From Gammaproteobacteria bacterium (GTDB taxonomy: Bacteria > Pseudomonadota > Gammaproteobacteria > DSM-16500), in assembly GCA_009885665.1 (NCBI GenBank), contig VFKI01000126.1, forward strand, positions 1 to 7,234: DNA of 7,234 nt. Direction: 5' to 3'. Position 1 is the first letter of the stretch, and each line of letters starts with the position of its first letter. Shown piece after piece: positions 1 to 5,786 of the stretch. Under the pieces are notes generated by a model. It saw only the letters and a program-made list of their open reading frames with translations. It had not been told where the DNA came from and made no database searches. A program made the translations under genes and the position numbers.

Positions 1-16
1 GAGAATCGCGATTCTC
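1..16. repeat. Perfect 16-base palindrome at window edge
   Basis: GAGAATCGCGATTCTC is its own reverse complement. The half-site AGAATC recurs at 24-29, so GATTCT at 10-15 could pair with either copy. No T-run follows on the + strand, so it does not look like a + strand terminator. On the minus strand, downstream of bamD, what follows lies outside the window. It also lies inside the open frame 2-109, so it may simply be coding sequence. Function unknown. Confidence 0.4.
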
Positions 17-109
17 CCCCTTAAGAATCCCCCATCGCGCAAAGTCAGGTTGCATCTGGCCTCGCTGGTGTTTTTCGAAGATTGTGCTGAATGGTTACCT
101 GAGCGCTAA
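2..109 (+). CDS. Possible 3' end of an unidentified gene (partial)
   Basis: This frame is open from the left edge for 35 codons and ends at TAA 107-109, eight bases before the bamD stop on the other strand. The visible C-terminus reads LASLVFFEDCAEWLPER, a plausible amphipathic tail with ordinary composition. If real, the gene is convergent with bamD and most of it lies left of the window. I do not recognise the family. The stretch is short, so an open frame by chance is possible. No other gene covers bases 1-116, which otherwise hold only the palindrome. Confidence 0.35.
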   Translation, partial: RIAILPLKNPPSRKVRLHLASLVFFEDCAEWLPER

Positions 110-116
110 TTTATAT

Positions 117-878
117 TTATAGATTAGCATCCAACACTTTCTGCGCCGCCGCCGCGTCTTTTTCTAAATGTAATGCTTGGTAGGATTTCACCATAATTTC
201 CAACGCAGGCTTGACCATTGGCGTGCCATTATATTCCCGCACGACTTCGTTAGCGCGATTGGCGGCTGCGACATAAGCACCATGGTTATAATAATATTGC
301 GCAACTTCCAGTACGTGGCGCGCAAAAATATCACGCAGATAAACCATGTATTGCCGTGCAGCTGGCGCATATTTGCTCTGTGGATATTGCTCTGCTACCA
401 CCGCAAAATCGGCCCAAGCATGCTGCAAACCGGTCAAATCACGCCGCGCCAAATCCACTGGGAAGGCACGCTCAAAAATGCCTAGATTTTGGAAATAATC
501 GGCGAGACCGTGAACATACCAGACATAATCGATATGCGCGTTAGCGGGCCACGTGCGCACGAAGCGATCGGCGGCTGACTCAGCTGAGGCATAATCGCCA
601 TGCATATAATAAGCATAAACGATGTGCAGCTGCGCAGTTTCGCTGCTCGGTGAATAAGGATATTGGACATCCAGTGCTTCGAAACGTTTAATCGCTTCAC
701 CATAGCTATTATCACGTAGTGCCGCTTCGCCTTTTTGGAAGATAGCCGTTGCTGACTCGCCCTTATACATATCTGCCGGATCGCTCGAGCTCGCACACCC
801 GACTAATAACGCGATACCACTTGTCAATATGGCGACACTGCCCCAACGTTTCATTTGTTTAAGCGATTTTCTGATCAC
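117..878 (-). CDS. bamD: Outer membrane protein assembly factor BamD (lipoprotein)
   Basis: BamD is an essential lipoprotein of the BAM complex. It sits on the inner face of the outer membrane and helps BamA fold and insert beta-barrel proteins. The 253-residue product has a lipoprotein signal: basic start (MIRKSLKQMKR), hydrophobic core at residues 13-26, and lipobox LVGC with Cys28 as the lipidated residue. Ala at +2 fits outer-membrane sorting. The rest is a TPR array typical of BamD/ComL, including the repeat near residues 46-80 (FQKGEAALRDNSYGEAIKRF then YPYSPSSETAQL) and a later repeat near 150-180 (YPQSKYAPAARQYM). Length matches the family. The start is GTG at 876-878, chosen because AAGGGG (885-890) lies six bases upstream; the internal ATG at codon 9 has no such site. 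The gene diverges from rluD, as in E. coli. Confidence 0.95.
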   Translation of the reverse strand: MIRKSLKQMKRWGSVAILTSGIALLVGCASSSDPADMYKGESATAIFQKGEAALRDNSYGEAIKRFEALDVQYPYSPSSETAQLHIVYAYYMHGDYASAESAADRFVRTWPANAHIDYVWYVHGLADYFQNLGIFERAFPVDLARRDLTGLQHAWADFAVVAEQYPQSKYAPAARQYMVYLRDIFARHVLEVAQYYYNHGAYVAAANRANEVVREYNGTPMVKPALEIMVKSYQALHLEKDAAAAQKVLDANL

Positions 879-954
879 TACGCACCCCTTTTCTCATTGC
901 TTTATTAAGATATGGCTGGCATTGTAAAACAATTCCTGACATCATTCACGCCTT
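879..954. promoter_or_regulatory. Divergent bamD/rluD promoter region with a 13-base palindrome
   Basis: These 76 bases must hold the start signals for both genes. A perfect dyad, ATTGTAAAACAAT (921-933), lies in the middle. For rluD, TTTATT (901-906) and TAAAAC (925-930) at 18-base spacing are weak -35/-10 candidates. For bamD, TTTACA (reverse strand of 923-928) with AATAAA (reverse strand of 901-906) at 16 bases is an equally weak candidate. The two would overlap, so the promoters could exclude each other. The bamD ribosome site is AAGGGG at 885-890 on the minus strand. Confidence 0.35.
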
Positions 955-1932
955 ATGACAAAACTTATCAATATCACGCTCATTTTGCCCGCCGATTTGG
1001 CCGGCTTACGCATGGATCAGGCACTTGCCCGTGCCCTACCCGATTACTCACGCACGGAAATTCGTAACTGGATCGAGCAAGGCGCTATCCACATCGCCGG
1101 CCAACCCATCCGCGCCAGTGCGCGCGTGCGTGGCGATGAAGCTATCGAGATTAAAGCGCACAAGAAAATCCAGCCTACGCATACTGCCCAAGCGATTCCG
1201 CTCGACATTGTTTTCGAAGATGAAAGCGTGTTAGTGATCAATAAACCCGCGGGGCTCGTGGTGCATCCTGCGCCAGGCAATCCTGATAATACGTTATTAA
1301 ATGCACTGTTACACCATGCGCCGGCATTGGCACACCTACCGCGCGCCGGCATTATTCATCGACTGGATCGTGATACTTCAGGTTTACTGGTGATCGCTAA
1401 AACGGATCAAGCCTTGAAATCGCTCTCCGCTCAAATGCGCGCACGTACGATTCATCGTGTTTATCAAGCCATTGCCAATGGCGTCATGATCAGTGGTGGC
1501 AGCGTCGATGCGCCGGTCGGGCGTCATCCCATTAATCGCAAACGTATGGCCGTATTGGATAACGGTAAAAAAGCAATTACCCATTATCGTGTCACTGAAA
1601 AATTTCGTGCGCACACGCGTTTGCGTATTCAACTTGAAACAGGGCGCACGCATCAAATTCGCGTACACATGGCGCATATTCGTCATCCCTTATTGGGCGA
1701 TCCTGTTTATGGTGGCCGCTTAAGCTTACCGAAAGGGGCGACACCTGAATTAATTGAAATTTTAAGGCATTTTAAACGCCAGGCTTTACATGCCGCTGAA
1801 TTAGGCATCAAACATCCCGTGACGGGCGAAATTATGCAATGGCAAAGCGCTTTGCCAGCCGATATGCAGCGATTAAGTGAAATTTTGCGAAGAGATGGAA
1901 GAGATGGAAGCGATGCTATGACACCGCGCTAA
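955..1932 (+). CDS. rluD: 23S rRNA pseudouridine(1911/1915/1917) synthase RluD
   Basis: RluD converts three uridines of 23S rRNA helix 69 to pseudouridine, which supports 50S maturation and translation termination. The 325-residue product matches E. coli RluD in length and along its whole course. It has an N-terminal S4-like RNA-binding domain (about residues 17-75, with MDQALARALPDYSR) and then the catalytic domain. Its signature GIIHRLDRDTSGLL places the catalytic Asp at 138, equivalent to E. coli Asp139. Other conserved blocks are LETGRTHQIRVHMAH (228-241) and GDPVYGG (248-254). The ATG at 955 fits the E. coli N-terminus, although no strong ribosome site precedes it. It diverges from bamD as in E. 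coli, but pgeF (yfiH) does not follow. The last codons contain a 9-base tandem repeat (1892-1909) encoding RDGRDG and overlap the ftsI 3' end by 17 bases. Confidence 0.96.
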   Translation: MTKLINITLILPADLAGLRMDQALARALPDYSRTEIRNWIEQGAIHIAGQPIRASARVRGDEAIEIKAHKKIQPTHTAQAIPLDIVFEDESVLVINKPAGLVVHPAPGNPDNTLLNALLHHAPALAHLPRAGIIHRLDRDTSGLLVIAKTDQALKSLSAQMRARTIHRVYQAIANGVMISGGSVDAPVGRHPINRKRMAVLDNGKKAITHYRVTEKFRAHTRLRIQLETGRTHQIRVHMAHIRHPLLGDPVYGGRLSLPKGATPELIEILRHFKRQALHAAELGIKHPVTGEIMQWQSALPADMQRLSEILRRDGRDGSDAMTPR

Positions 1933-3604
1933 CTTCATCCGGCGGAATATCCAAAATACGCAGTGCACCCGCCATGATTTTGGCAAACACGGGCGCTGAT
2001 ACATCACTCGCATAATAATGTTTGCCCATCGGATCACGGATAATCACTGCGACAATGAGGCGCGGATGACTGGCCGGTGCAACACCAATAAACGTCGATG
2101 TGTAATGGCGTTGATGATGATTGCGACCATAACCATGCGCACCCGCAATCCATGCCGTACCCGTTTTACCCGCGACACTATAACCCGGAATACGCGCAGC
2201 ACGGCCCGTTGCCCCTTTTTGATCTACCACCGCCTGTAACATCACTAACATTTTTTTGGCAACATCCGCTGATAAGACACGTGTGCCGACGGGGGGTTGA
2301 TCTACACGCAACAAGGTGGCGGGCACTTTTATACCGCCATTTGCAAGGATTTGATAGGCTTGCACCAGTTGCAAAGCGGTCACTGAAATACCATAACCAA
2401 ATGAAAGATGCGCCAACGGAGAAGGTTTCCAATTCGCGTGTACAGGCAAGCGCCCCGACTGCTCGCCTGGAAAATGAATGCCCGTCAGTTGACCAAAACC
2501 TATGCGGTGCAAAAAATTCGGCAGTCTGTCATGTGGTAAGGATAATGTGACCTTGGTAATACCCACATCACTGGATAATTCAAGAATTTGTGTTAGAGAA
2601 ATCAGTTTATTATTATGCTCATCCCGTATCACATGATGGCCGACGCGCAACCACCCCGGCGCAGTATTAATCAATGAATCTGGCTGATATTGACCGCTTT
2701 CTAATGCACTTACCACACTAAAAGTTTTAATCGTGGAACCCGGTTCAAATGAATCGGTAATCGCACGATTACGAAAATGGTCTTTTTCATTGGGTAATAT
2801 ATGATTGGGATTATAAGCTGGCTGACTCGCCATCGCGAGCACTTCGCCCGTACGCGAATCCATCACAATCACCGATGCGGATGCCGCTAAATTATTTTCA
2901 ACGCCCGCCTTTAATTCTTGATAAGCTAAATATTGAATGCGACGATTCAAACTTAACGTTAAATCATGGCCAGGATGTTGTTTGTGAAAGACTTGCACAT
3001 CTGTTACGGCTTGGCCATAACGATTTTGTATCACTTGCTTACTACCTGCCACACCCGCCAACCAATCATCATACGCCAACTCTAAACCTTCTTCGCCGTG
3101 ATTATCCACATTGGCAAAACCAATGACATGCGCGGTAATTTCGCCATCAGGATAAAAGCGGCGATATTCTTGACGTATCCAAAGTCCGGCAATATGCAAT
3201 TGACGAACGCGCTCACCCAGATCGGGCGCCAAGCTACGCTTTAACCAAGCAAAATGATGTACCGCGTGCATCTTGGGTTGCTTAATGCCGGGTAATAATT
3301 TTATTAAATCGCGCCACTGTGTTGTGGTCGGTTGAAATGCCACCGGATCAATCCACACCGAGGCAACCGGTGCACTGATCGCTAATGGATAGCCATCACG
3401 ATCGGTAATTAAGCCACGAAATGCAGGGATTTTGACGGTACGCAATGAGCGCACATCGCCTTGGTGTGCTAAAAAATGTTGGCGCCATAAAGTTAAATCC
3501 GCCATACGCGCAATTAGCAATAAAATCAAAAAAAGAATGAAGAAATTCGCGAGATAAAAACGCCAACGAATAAATTCAACTTGTGGTTGCCCACCACGCT
3601 TCAT
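1916..3604 (-). CDS. ftsI: Peptidoglycan D,D-transpeptidase FtsI (PBP3)
   Basis: FtsI is the septum-specific class B penicillin-binding protein. It cross-links new peptidoglycan at the division site with its glycosyltransferase partner FtsW. The 562-residue product has a short cytoplasmic tail, one membrane anchor (about 16-33, FYLANFFILFLILLLIA), a periplasmic dimerisation/pedestal domain to about 220, and a transpeptidase domain. The catalytic Ser290 lies in FEPGSTIKTF (SxxK). The third motif is KTG at 480-482. The middle motif, SSN in E. coli, reads SSD at 344-346 here, with the flanks (ELSSDVGITK) conserved. The start is ATG 3604, 12 bases after the ftsL stop, with a weak AAGAG upstream. 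It is the last gene of the mraZ-rsmH-ftsL-ftsI run. murE does not follow; the gene instead converges on rluD. Confidence 0.96.
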   Translation of the reverse strand: MKRGGQPQVEFIRWRFYLANFFILFLILLLIARMADLTLWRQHFLAHQGDVRSLRTVKIPAFRGLITDRDGYPLAISAPVASVWIDPVAFQPTTTQWRDLIKLLPGIKQPKMHAVHHFAWLKRSLAPDLGERVRQLHIAGLWIRQEYRRFYPDGEITAHVIGFANVDNHGEEGLELAYDDWLAGVAGSKQVIQNRYGQAVTDVQVFHKQHPGHDLTLSLNRRIQYLAYQELKAGVENNLAASASVIVMDSRTGEVLAMASQPAYNPNHILPNEKDHFRNRAITDSFEPGSTIKTFSVVSALESGQYQPDSLINTAPGWLRVGHHVIRDEHNNKLISLTQILELSSDVGITKVTLSLPHDRLPNFLHRIGFGQLTGIHFPGEQSGRLPVHANWKPSPLAHLSFGYGISVTALQLVQAYQILANGGIKVPATLLRVDQPPVGTRVLSADVAKKMLVMLQAVVDQKGATGRAARIPGYSVAGKTGTAWIAGAHGYGRNHHQRHYTSTFIGVAPASHPRLIVAVIIRDPMGKHYYASDVSAPVFAKIMAGALRILDIPPDEVSAVS

Positions 3605-3616
3605 TTTTAATTACTC

Positions 3617-3961
3617 TTAAACTTTTAATACGACTAACCCATGCCCAGCTGGCATGACCATACCCAATTTATTTTCAGCCAAGGTTTGTACACGCGCTTG
3701 CGTCGACCAAGTCCCTTTTTCCAATAATAATTGTTCCCATTGCACATGCATGTGATTGCGCTGAATCGCATCGGCTTGCAGCGCCATATCCAAACTACGT
3801 GACTGATATGTCACATACACTAAACTCAGCGCCGACACCATCACAGCAGCGAGTGTCACCACCAACATACTGCTCACTTGACTGAGTAAACGCACCAGCA
3901 CTTGACTGCGCGATACTGAGCCACTCACCCCTTCCGCATAAAAACGTGCCGCTGAATTCAT
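3617..3961 (-). CDS. ftsL: Cell division protein FtsL
   Basis: FtsL is a small bitopic divisome protein that forms the FtsQLB complex and activates septal synthesis by FtsW-FtsI. The product has 114 residues with a short cytoplasmic N-terminus, one membrane segment (about 31-51, rich in V, L, A), and a periplasmic segment (about 56-100) with leucine-zipper-like coiled-coil character, including WEQLLLEKGTWSTQARVQTLAENKLGM split across the end of the helix. The C-terminal MVMP resembles the motif found in other FtsL proteins. The start at 3961 is chosen because a perfect AGGAGG lies eight bases upstream. An in-frame ATG at 3985 would add eight residues but would place that AGGAGG inside the coding region. 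Sequence identity in this family is low, so position between rsmH and ftsI supports the call. Confidence 0.9.
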   Translation of the reverse strand: MNSAARFYAEGVSGSVSRSQVLVRLLSQVSSMLVVTLAAVMVSALSLVYVTYQSRSLDMALQADAIQRNHMHVQWEQLLLEKGTWSTQARVQTLAENKLGMVMPAGHGLVVLKV

Positions 3962-3968
3962 GACTACG

Positions 3969-3974
3969 CCTCCT
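3969..3974 (-). promoter_or_regulatory. Ribosome binding site of ftsL (AGGAGG)
   Basis: The reverse strand reads AGGAGG, a full Shine-Dalgarno match, eight bases before the ATG at 3961. It decides the start of ftsL and lies in the 26-base gap after the rsmH stop codon. Confidence 0.8.
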
Positions 3975-3987
3975 AATGACCACATAA

Positions 3988-4941
3988 TTACCGTATTTTT
4001 TCGCCTACTCGCAATGTCGCACTCCGCGCGCGCATATTACGCGACACTTCCGCATCGGTCGGGCGAATTGCGCGACCAATACTTTTAAAGCGCGACATAT
4101 TTGCTTGATATTTAATAGGCAAACCGCGCGGCATCTCTGCGCCGTGCGTTTCGTGTCGCATAAATTGCTTGACCAGACGATCTTCTAGCGAATGAAAACT
4201 AATCACTAATAAACGACCGCCGGGTGCTAATACCTCTAAACTTTGTGCTAATGCTGTTTCAAGACTTTCCAATTCATGATTAACCGCCATGCGTATCGCT
4301 TGAAAACTACGCGTCGCCGGATGCCGACCCGGCTGCCAATTAGGATGGGCAGCCGCGATCAGCTCTGCTAATTGCGTGGTGGTGGTAATCGGATTTTCGC
4401 GGCGTTGTGCCACAATGGCTTTAGCAATGCGGCGTGAATAACGTTCTTCGCCATAGACCCATAACACGCGCGCCAATTCTTTTTCATCGACTTGCGCCAA
4501 CCAAGTAGCGGCGTCGATACCCTGTGAATTATCCATACGCATATCCAGCGGCCCCATGCGCATAAAACTAAAGCCGCGTGACGCTTCGTCTAATTGCGGC
4601 GAAGAAACACCTAAATCCAATAAAATACCATCGATTTTACCGGTTAAATGATGGCGCGCAGCGACCTTGCCCAGCTCAGCAAAGCTAGCATGTTCTATGG
4701 TAAAACGGGGATCATTAATAAACGCATCGCGCGCATACGCGACGGCAGCGGGATCTTGATCGATTGCCAGTAAATGTCCGTGAGGCGAAAGGGCGGCGAG
4801 AATCGCGCGGGCGTGGCCGCCACGCCCAAAAGTTGCATCGATATAATTACCATCGACGCGCAACGCAAAATGCGTCATCACCTCAGTGCATAGCACAGGT
4901 TGATGCAAACTATTTTCTTGTTCCATTCGACACGCCGCCAT
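3988..4941 (-). CDS. rsmH: 16S rRNA (cytosine(1402)-N(4))-methyltransferase RsmH
   Basis: RsmH (MraW) uses S-adenosylmethionine to methylate N4 of C1402 in the ribosomal P site of 16S rRNA. The 317-residue product carries the family signatures: SAM-binding YIDATFGRGGHA (33-44), the acidic AIDQDP (59-64), ILLDLGVSSPQLD (106-118), FSFMRMGPLDMRMD (124-137), RHPATRSFQAIRMAVN (206-221), and GGRLLVISFHSLEDRLVK (241-258). The C-terminal RNMRARSATLR is also conserved. The chosen start, ATG 4941, has AGGA (reverse strand of 4949-4952) seven bases upstream. The next ATG at 4926 has only a weak GGCGG before it and cannot be excluded. It sits second in the dcw run, but 134 bases separate it from mraZ. 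Confidence 0.96.
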   Translation of the reverse strand: MAACRMEQENSLHQPVLCTEVMTHFALRVDGNYIDATFGRGGHARAILAALSPHGHLLAIDQDPAAVAYARDAFINDPRFTIEHASFAELGKVAARHHLTGKIDGILLDLGVSSPQLDEASRGFSFMRMGPLDMRMDNSQGIDAATWLAQVDEKELARVLWVYGEERYSRRIAKAIVAQRRENPITTTTQLAELIAAAHPNWQPGRHPATRSFQAIRMAVNHELESLETALAQSLEVLAPGGRLLVISFHSLEDRLVKQFMRHETHGAEMPRGLPIKYQANMSRFKSIGRAIRPTDAEVSRNMRARSATLRVGEKIR

Positions 4942-4953
4942 ATAACTATCCTG

Positions 4954-4970
4954 TGTGAGAACCCCTCACA
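4954..4970 (-). other. Leader hairpin next to the rsmH ribosome site
   Basis: On the minus strand TGTGAG and CTCACA form a perfect six-pair stem around a five-base loop (GGGTT). It ends one base before the AGGA of rsmH. No U-run follows, so it is not a normal intrinsic terminator. A role in modulating ribosome access or mRNA decay is inference only. Confidence 0.4.
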
Positions 4971-5011
4971 AGTTTCCCTGATTTTTGCCCCGCATCCCTG
5001 AGATCGTTTTT

Positions 5012-5040
5012 TTTATATAACTTACAAGTATTCATTACAA
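5012..5040 (-). promoter_or_regulatory. Probable sigma-70 promoter of rsmH
   Basis: On the minus strand TTGTAA (-35, bases 5035-5040) and TATAAA (-10, bases 5012-5017) are separated by exactly 17 bases in an A/T-rich stretch, giving 9 of 12 consensus matches. Transcription would begin near 5005, leaving a leader of about 64 bases with the 4954-4970 hairpin. This would let rsmH-ftsL-ftsI be expressed apart from mraZ. Confidence 0.5.
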
Positions 5041-5075
5041 AAGATAGCGTAGAAGAACTTATGTAAGAGATACAC

Positions 5076-5528
5076 TTACAATGACAACTTCGTGACTTCT
5101 TCCGGCAATGTTGCAGTGACCGATTCTTCTGCCAACCAAAGTTGCCGGCGCGCTTGCCAATGCGCCTCATCCCATAATTCAAACTTCTTACCCTGTCCCA
5201 CTAATGTGACATGCCGTTCGATACCGGCATATTCACGCAACAACGGTGGCAACAAAATTCTGCCATGGCTATCGATTTCTGTTTCTGTGGCATGCCCGAC
5301 CAACAGACGCTGAATACGACGCACCCCAGGATTGAAAGCAGGCAATTCCGCCAATTTCTTTTCAATCTCTTCCCATGTCGCCATGGGATATAACAATAAG
5401 CACTTTTCTTCCGTATCAATCGTGAGCACGACACTGGGGTGATTTTTTTGCAGTGCATCACGATAGCGGACGGGAACAACCATCCTGCCTTTGCTATCTA
5501 TGTTGACTCCGCTAACACCCCTAAACAT
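5076..5528 (-). CDS. mraZ: Transcriptional regulator MraZ
   Basis: MraZ is the DNA-binding regulator encoded first in the dcw cluster. In E. coli it represses the cluster promoter by binding short direct repeats. The 150-residue product is the normal family length (152 in E. coli) and has two SpoVT-AbrB-type halves, each marked by DxxGR: DSKGR at 11-15 followed by MVVPVRYRDAL, and DSHGR at 86-90 followed by ILLPPLLREYAGI. Upstream in-frame codons would extend it by 31 residues, but that segment has no family similarity, covers the operator region, and is rejected. The chosen ATG (5526-5528) gives the canonical MFRGVSGVNIDSKGR start, preceded by a G-run (reverse strand of 5536-5541) seven bases away. 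It is first of mraZ-rsmH-ftsL-ftsI. Confidence 0.95.
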   Translation of the reverse strand: MFRGVSGVNIDSKGRMVVPVRYRDALQKNHPSVVLTIDTEEKCLLLYPMATWEEIEKKLAELPAFNPGVRRIQRLLVGHATETEIDSHGRILLPPLLREYAGIERHVTLVGQGKKFELWDEAHWQARRQLWLAEESVTATLPEEVTKLSL

Positions 5529-5584
5529 CCCTGTACCCCCCAGACGCAACACAGGAAAATAATGAACCCGTCCAAAAGCAAGAT

Positions 5585-5619
5585 ACCACGTTTTCCCACT
5601 GTATACCTCTTTTTGCCAC
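5585..5619 (-). promoter_or_regulatory. MraZ operator: four direct boxes at 10-base spacing
   Basis: Read on the minus strand, four five-base boxes occur in order: GTGGC (5615-5619), GAGGT (5605-5609), GTGGG (5595-5599), GTGGT (5585-5589). Each pair is separated by exactly five bases, several of them A-rich. MraZ of E. coli is known to bind TGGGN repeats separated by five bases, and mycoplasma MraZ binds similar 10-base units. The boxes end 56 bases before the mraZ start codon and overlap the best promoter candidate, so they fit autoregulation. Confidence 0.75.
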
Positions 5620-5630
5620 ATTTATTTCAA
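5600..5630 (-). promoter_or_regulatory. Candidate mraZ promoter
   Basis: On the minus strand TTGAAA (5625-5630) and TATACA (5600-5605) form a -35/-10 pair with a long 19-base spacer. Two of the four MraZ boxes fall in the spacer and a third begins just after the -10, as expected for a repressed promoter. The spacing is suboptimal, so another start point is possible. Confidence 0.35.
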
Positions 5631-5640
5631 AAAAAGGTGT

Positions 5641-5691
5641 TATCAGCGCACATTGCCCATCGCGTAAAATTTACTGGGGGCGCTGCTGATA
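5641..5691. repeat. Nested inverted repeat between mraZ and galE
   Basis: The outer arms TATCAG (5641-5646) and CTGATA (5686-5691) are perfect complements and continue as CGC/GCG after a three-base CTG bulge on one side. Inside lie CCCA (5656-5659) with TGGG (5675-5678), and an inner palindrome GTAAAATTTAC (5664-5674). All three nest around the same centre. It lies between two divergent genes with no T-run, so a terminator is unlikely. It could be a regulator site or cruciform; function unknown. Confidence 0.45.
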
Positions 5692-5710
5692 GCCAAATCT
5701 TGCAAATGAG

Positions 5711-5740
5711 GTGACAGCTCTCTTCATAAAATTGTAAAAT
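5711..5740 (+). promoter_or_regulatory. Probable galE promoter
   Basis: GTGACA (5711-5716) and TAAAAT (5735-5740) are each one base from sigma-70 consensus and are 18 bases apart. Transcription would start near 5747, giving a leader of about 40 bases that contains the 5752-5773 hairpin. Confidence 0.55.
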
Positions 5741-5751
5741 GGCACTTTTTT

Positions 5752-5773
5752 AATCTCTGCGAGAGCAGAAATT
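5752..5773 (+). other. galE leader hairpin with GAGA tetraloop
   Basis: AAT-C-TCTGC pairs with GCAGA-A-ATT around a GAGA loop (5761-5764): eight pairs with one C/A mismatch. GAGA is a GNRA-type loop. The galE Shine-Dalgarno GGGAA (5774-5778) begins at the very next base, and the stem can be lengthened into it by two G-U pairs. It could therefore influence translation of galE. Confidence 0.4.
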
Positions 5774-5786
5774 GGGAACTTATTGA

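Noticed and set aside
2098..2550. 150-codon open frame on the + strand
   Set aside because: It lies entirely antisense to the intact ftsI transpeptidase domain, has Cys/Pro/His-rich composition, and resembles no family I know.
3962..3985. Eight-residue N-terminal extension of FtsL from ATG 3985
   Set aside because: It would bury the perfect AGGAGG that serves the ATG at 3961.
4798..4807. GAGAATCGCG shared with positions 1-10
   Set aside because: A single 10-base match inside rsmH, without the second palindrome arm; best explained by chance.
4975..5001. CAGGGA repeated twice on the minus strand with a nine-codon frame (MRGKNQGNL)
   Set aside because: No ribosome site fits it and it does not resemble a known leader peptide; short repeats like this arise by chance.
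4946..5182. 78-codon open frame on the minus strand across the mraZ-rsmH gap
   Set aside because: It starts inside mraZ in another frame, runs through the promoter and hairpin region, and its Lys/Arg/Ser/Cys-rich product looks random.
5529..5621. 31-residue N-terminal extension of MraZ
   Set aside because: The extension lacks family similarity and covers the operator and leader; the ATG at 5528 gives the canonical MFRG start and normal length.
5752..5773. Hairpin before galE read as an intrinsic terminator
   Set aside because: The T-run lies before the stem on the + strand, and the minus strand has A after the stem, so neither direction gives a stem followed by U.
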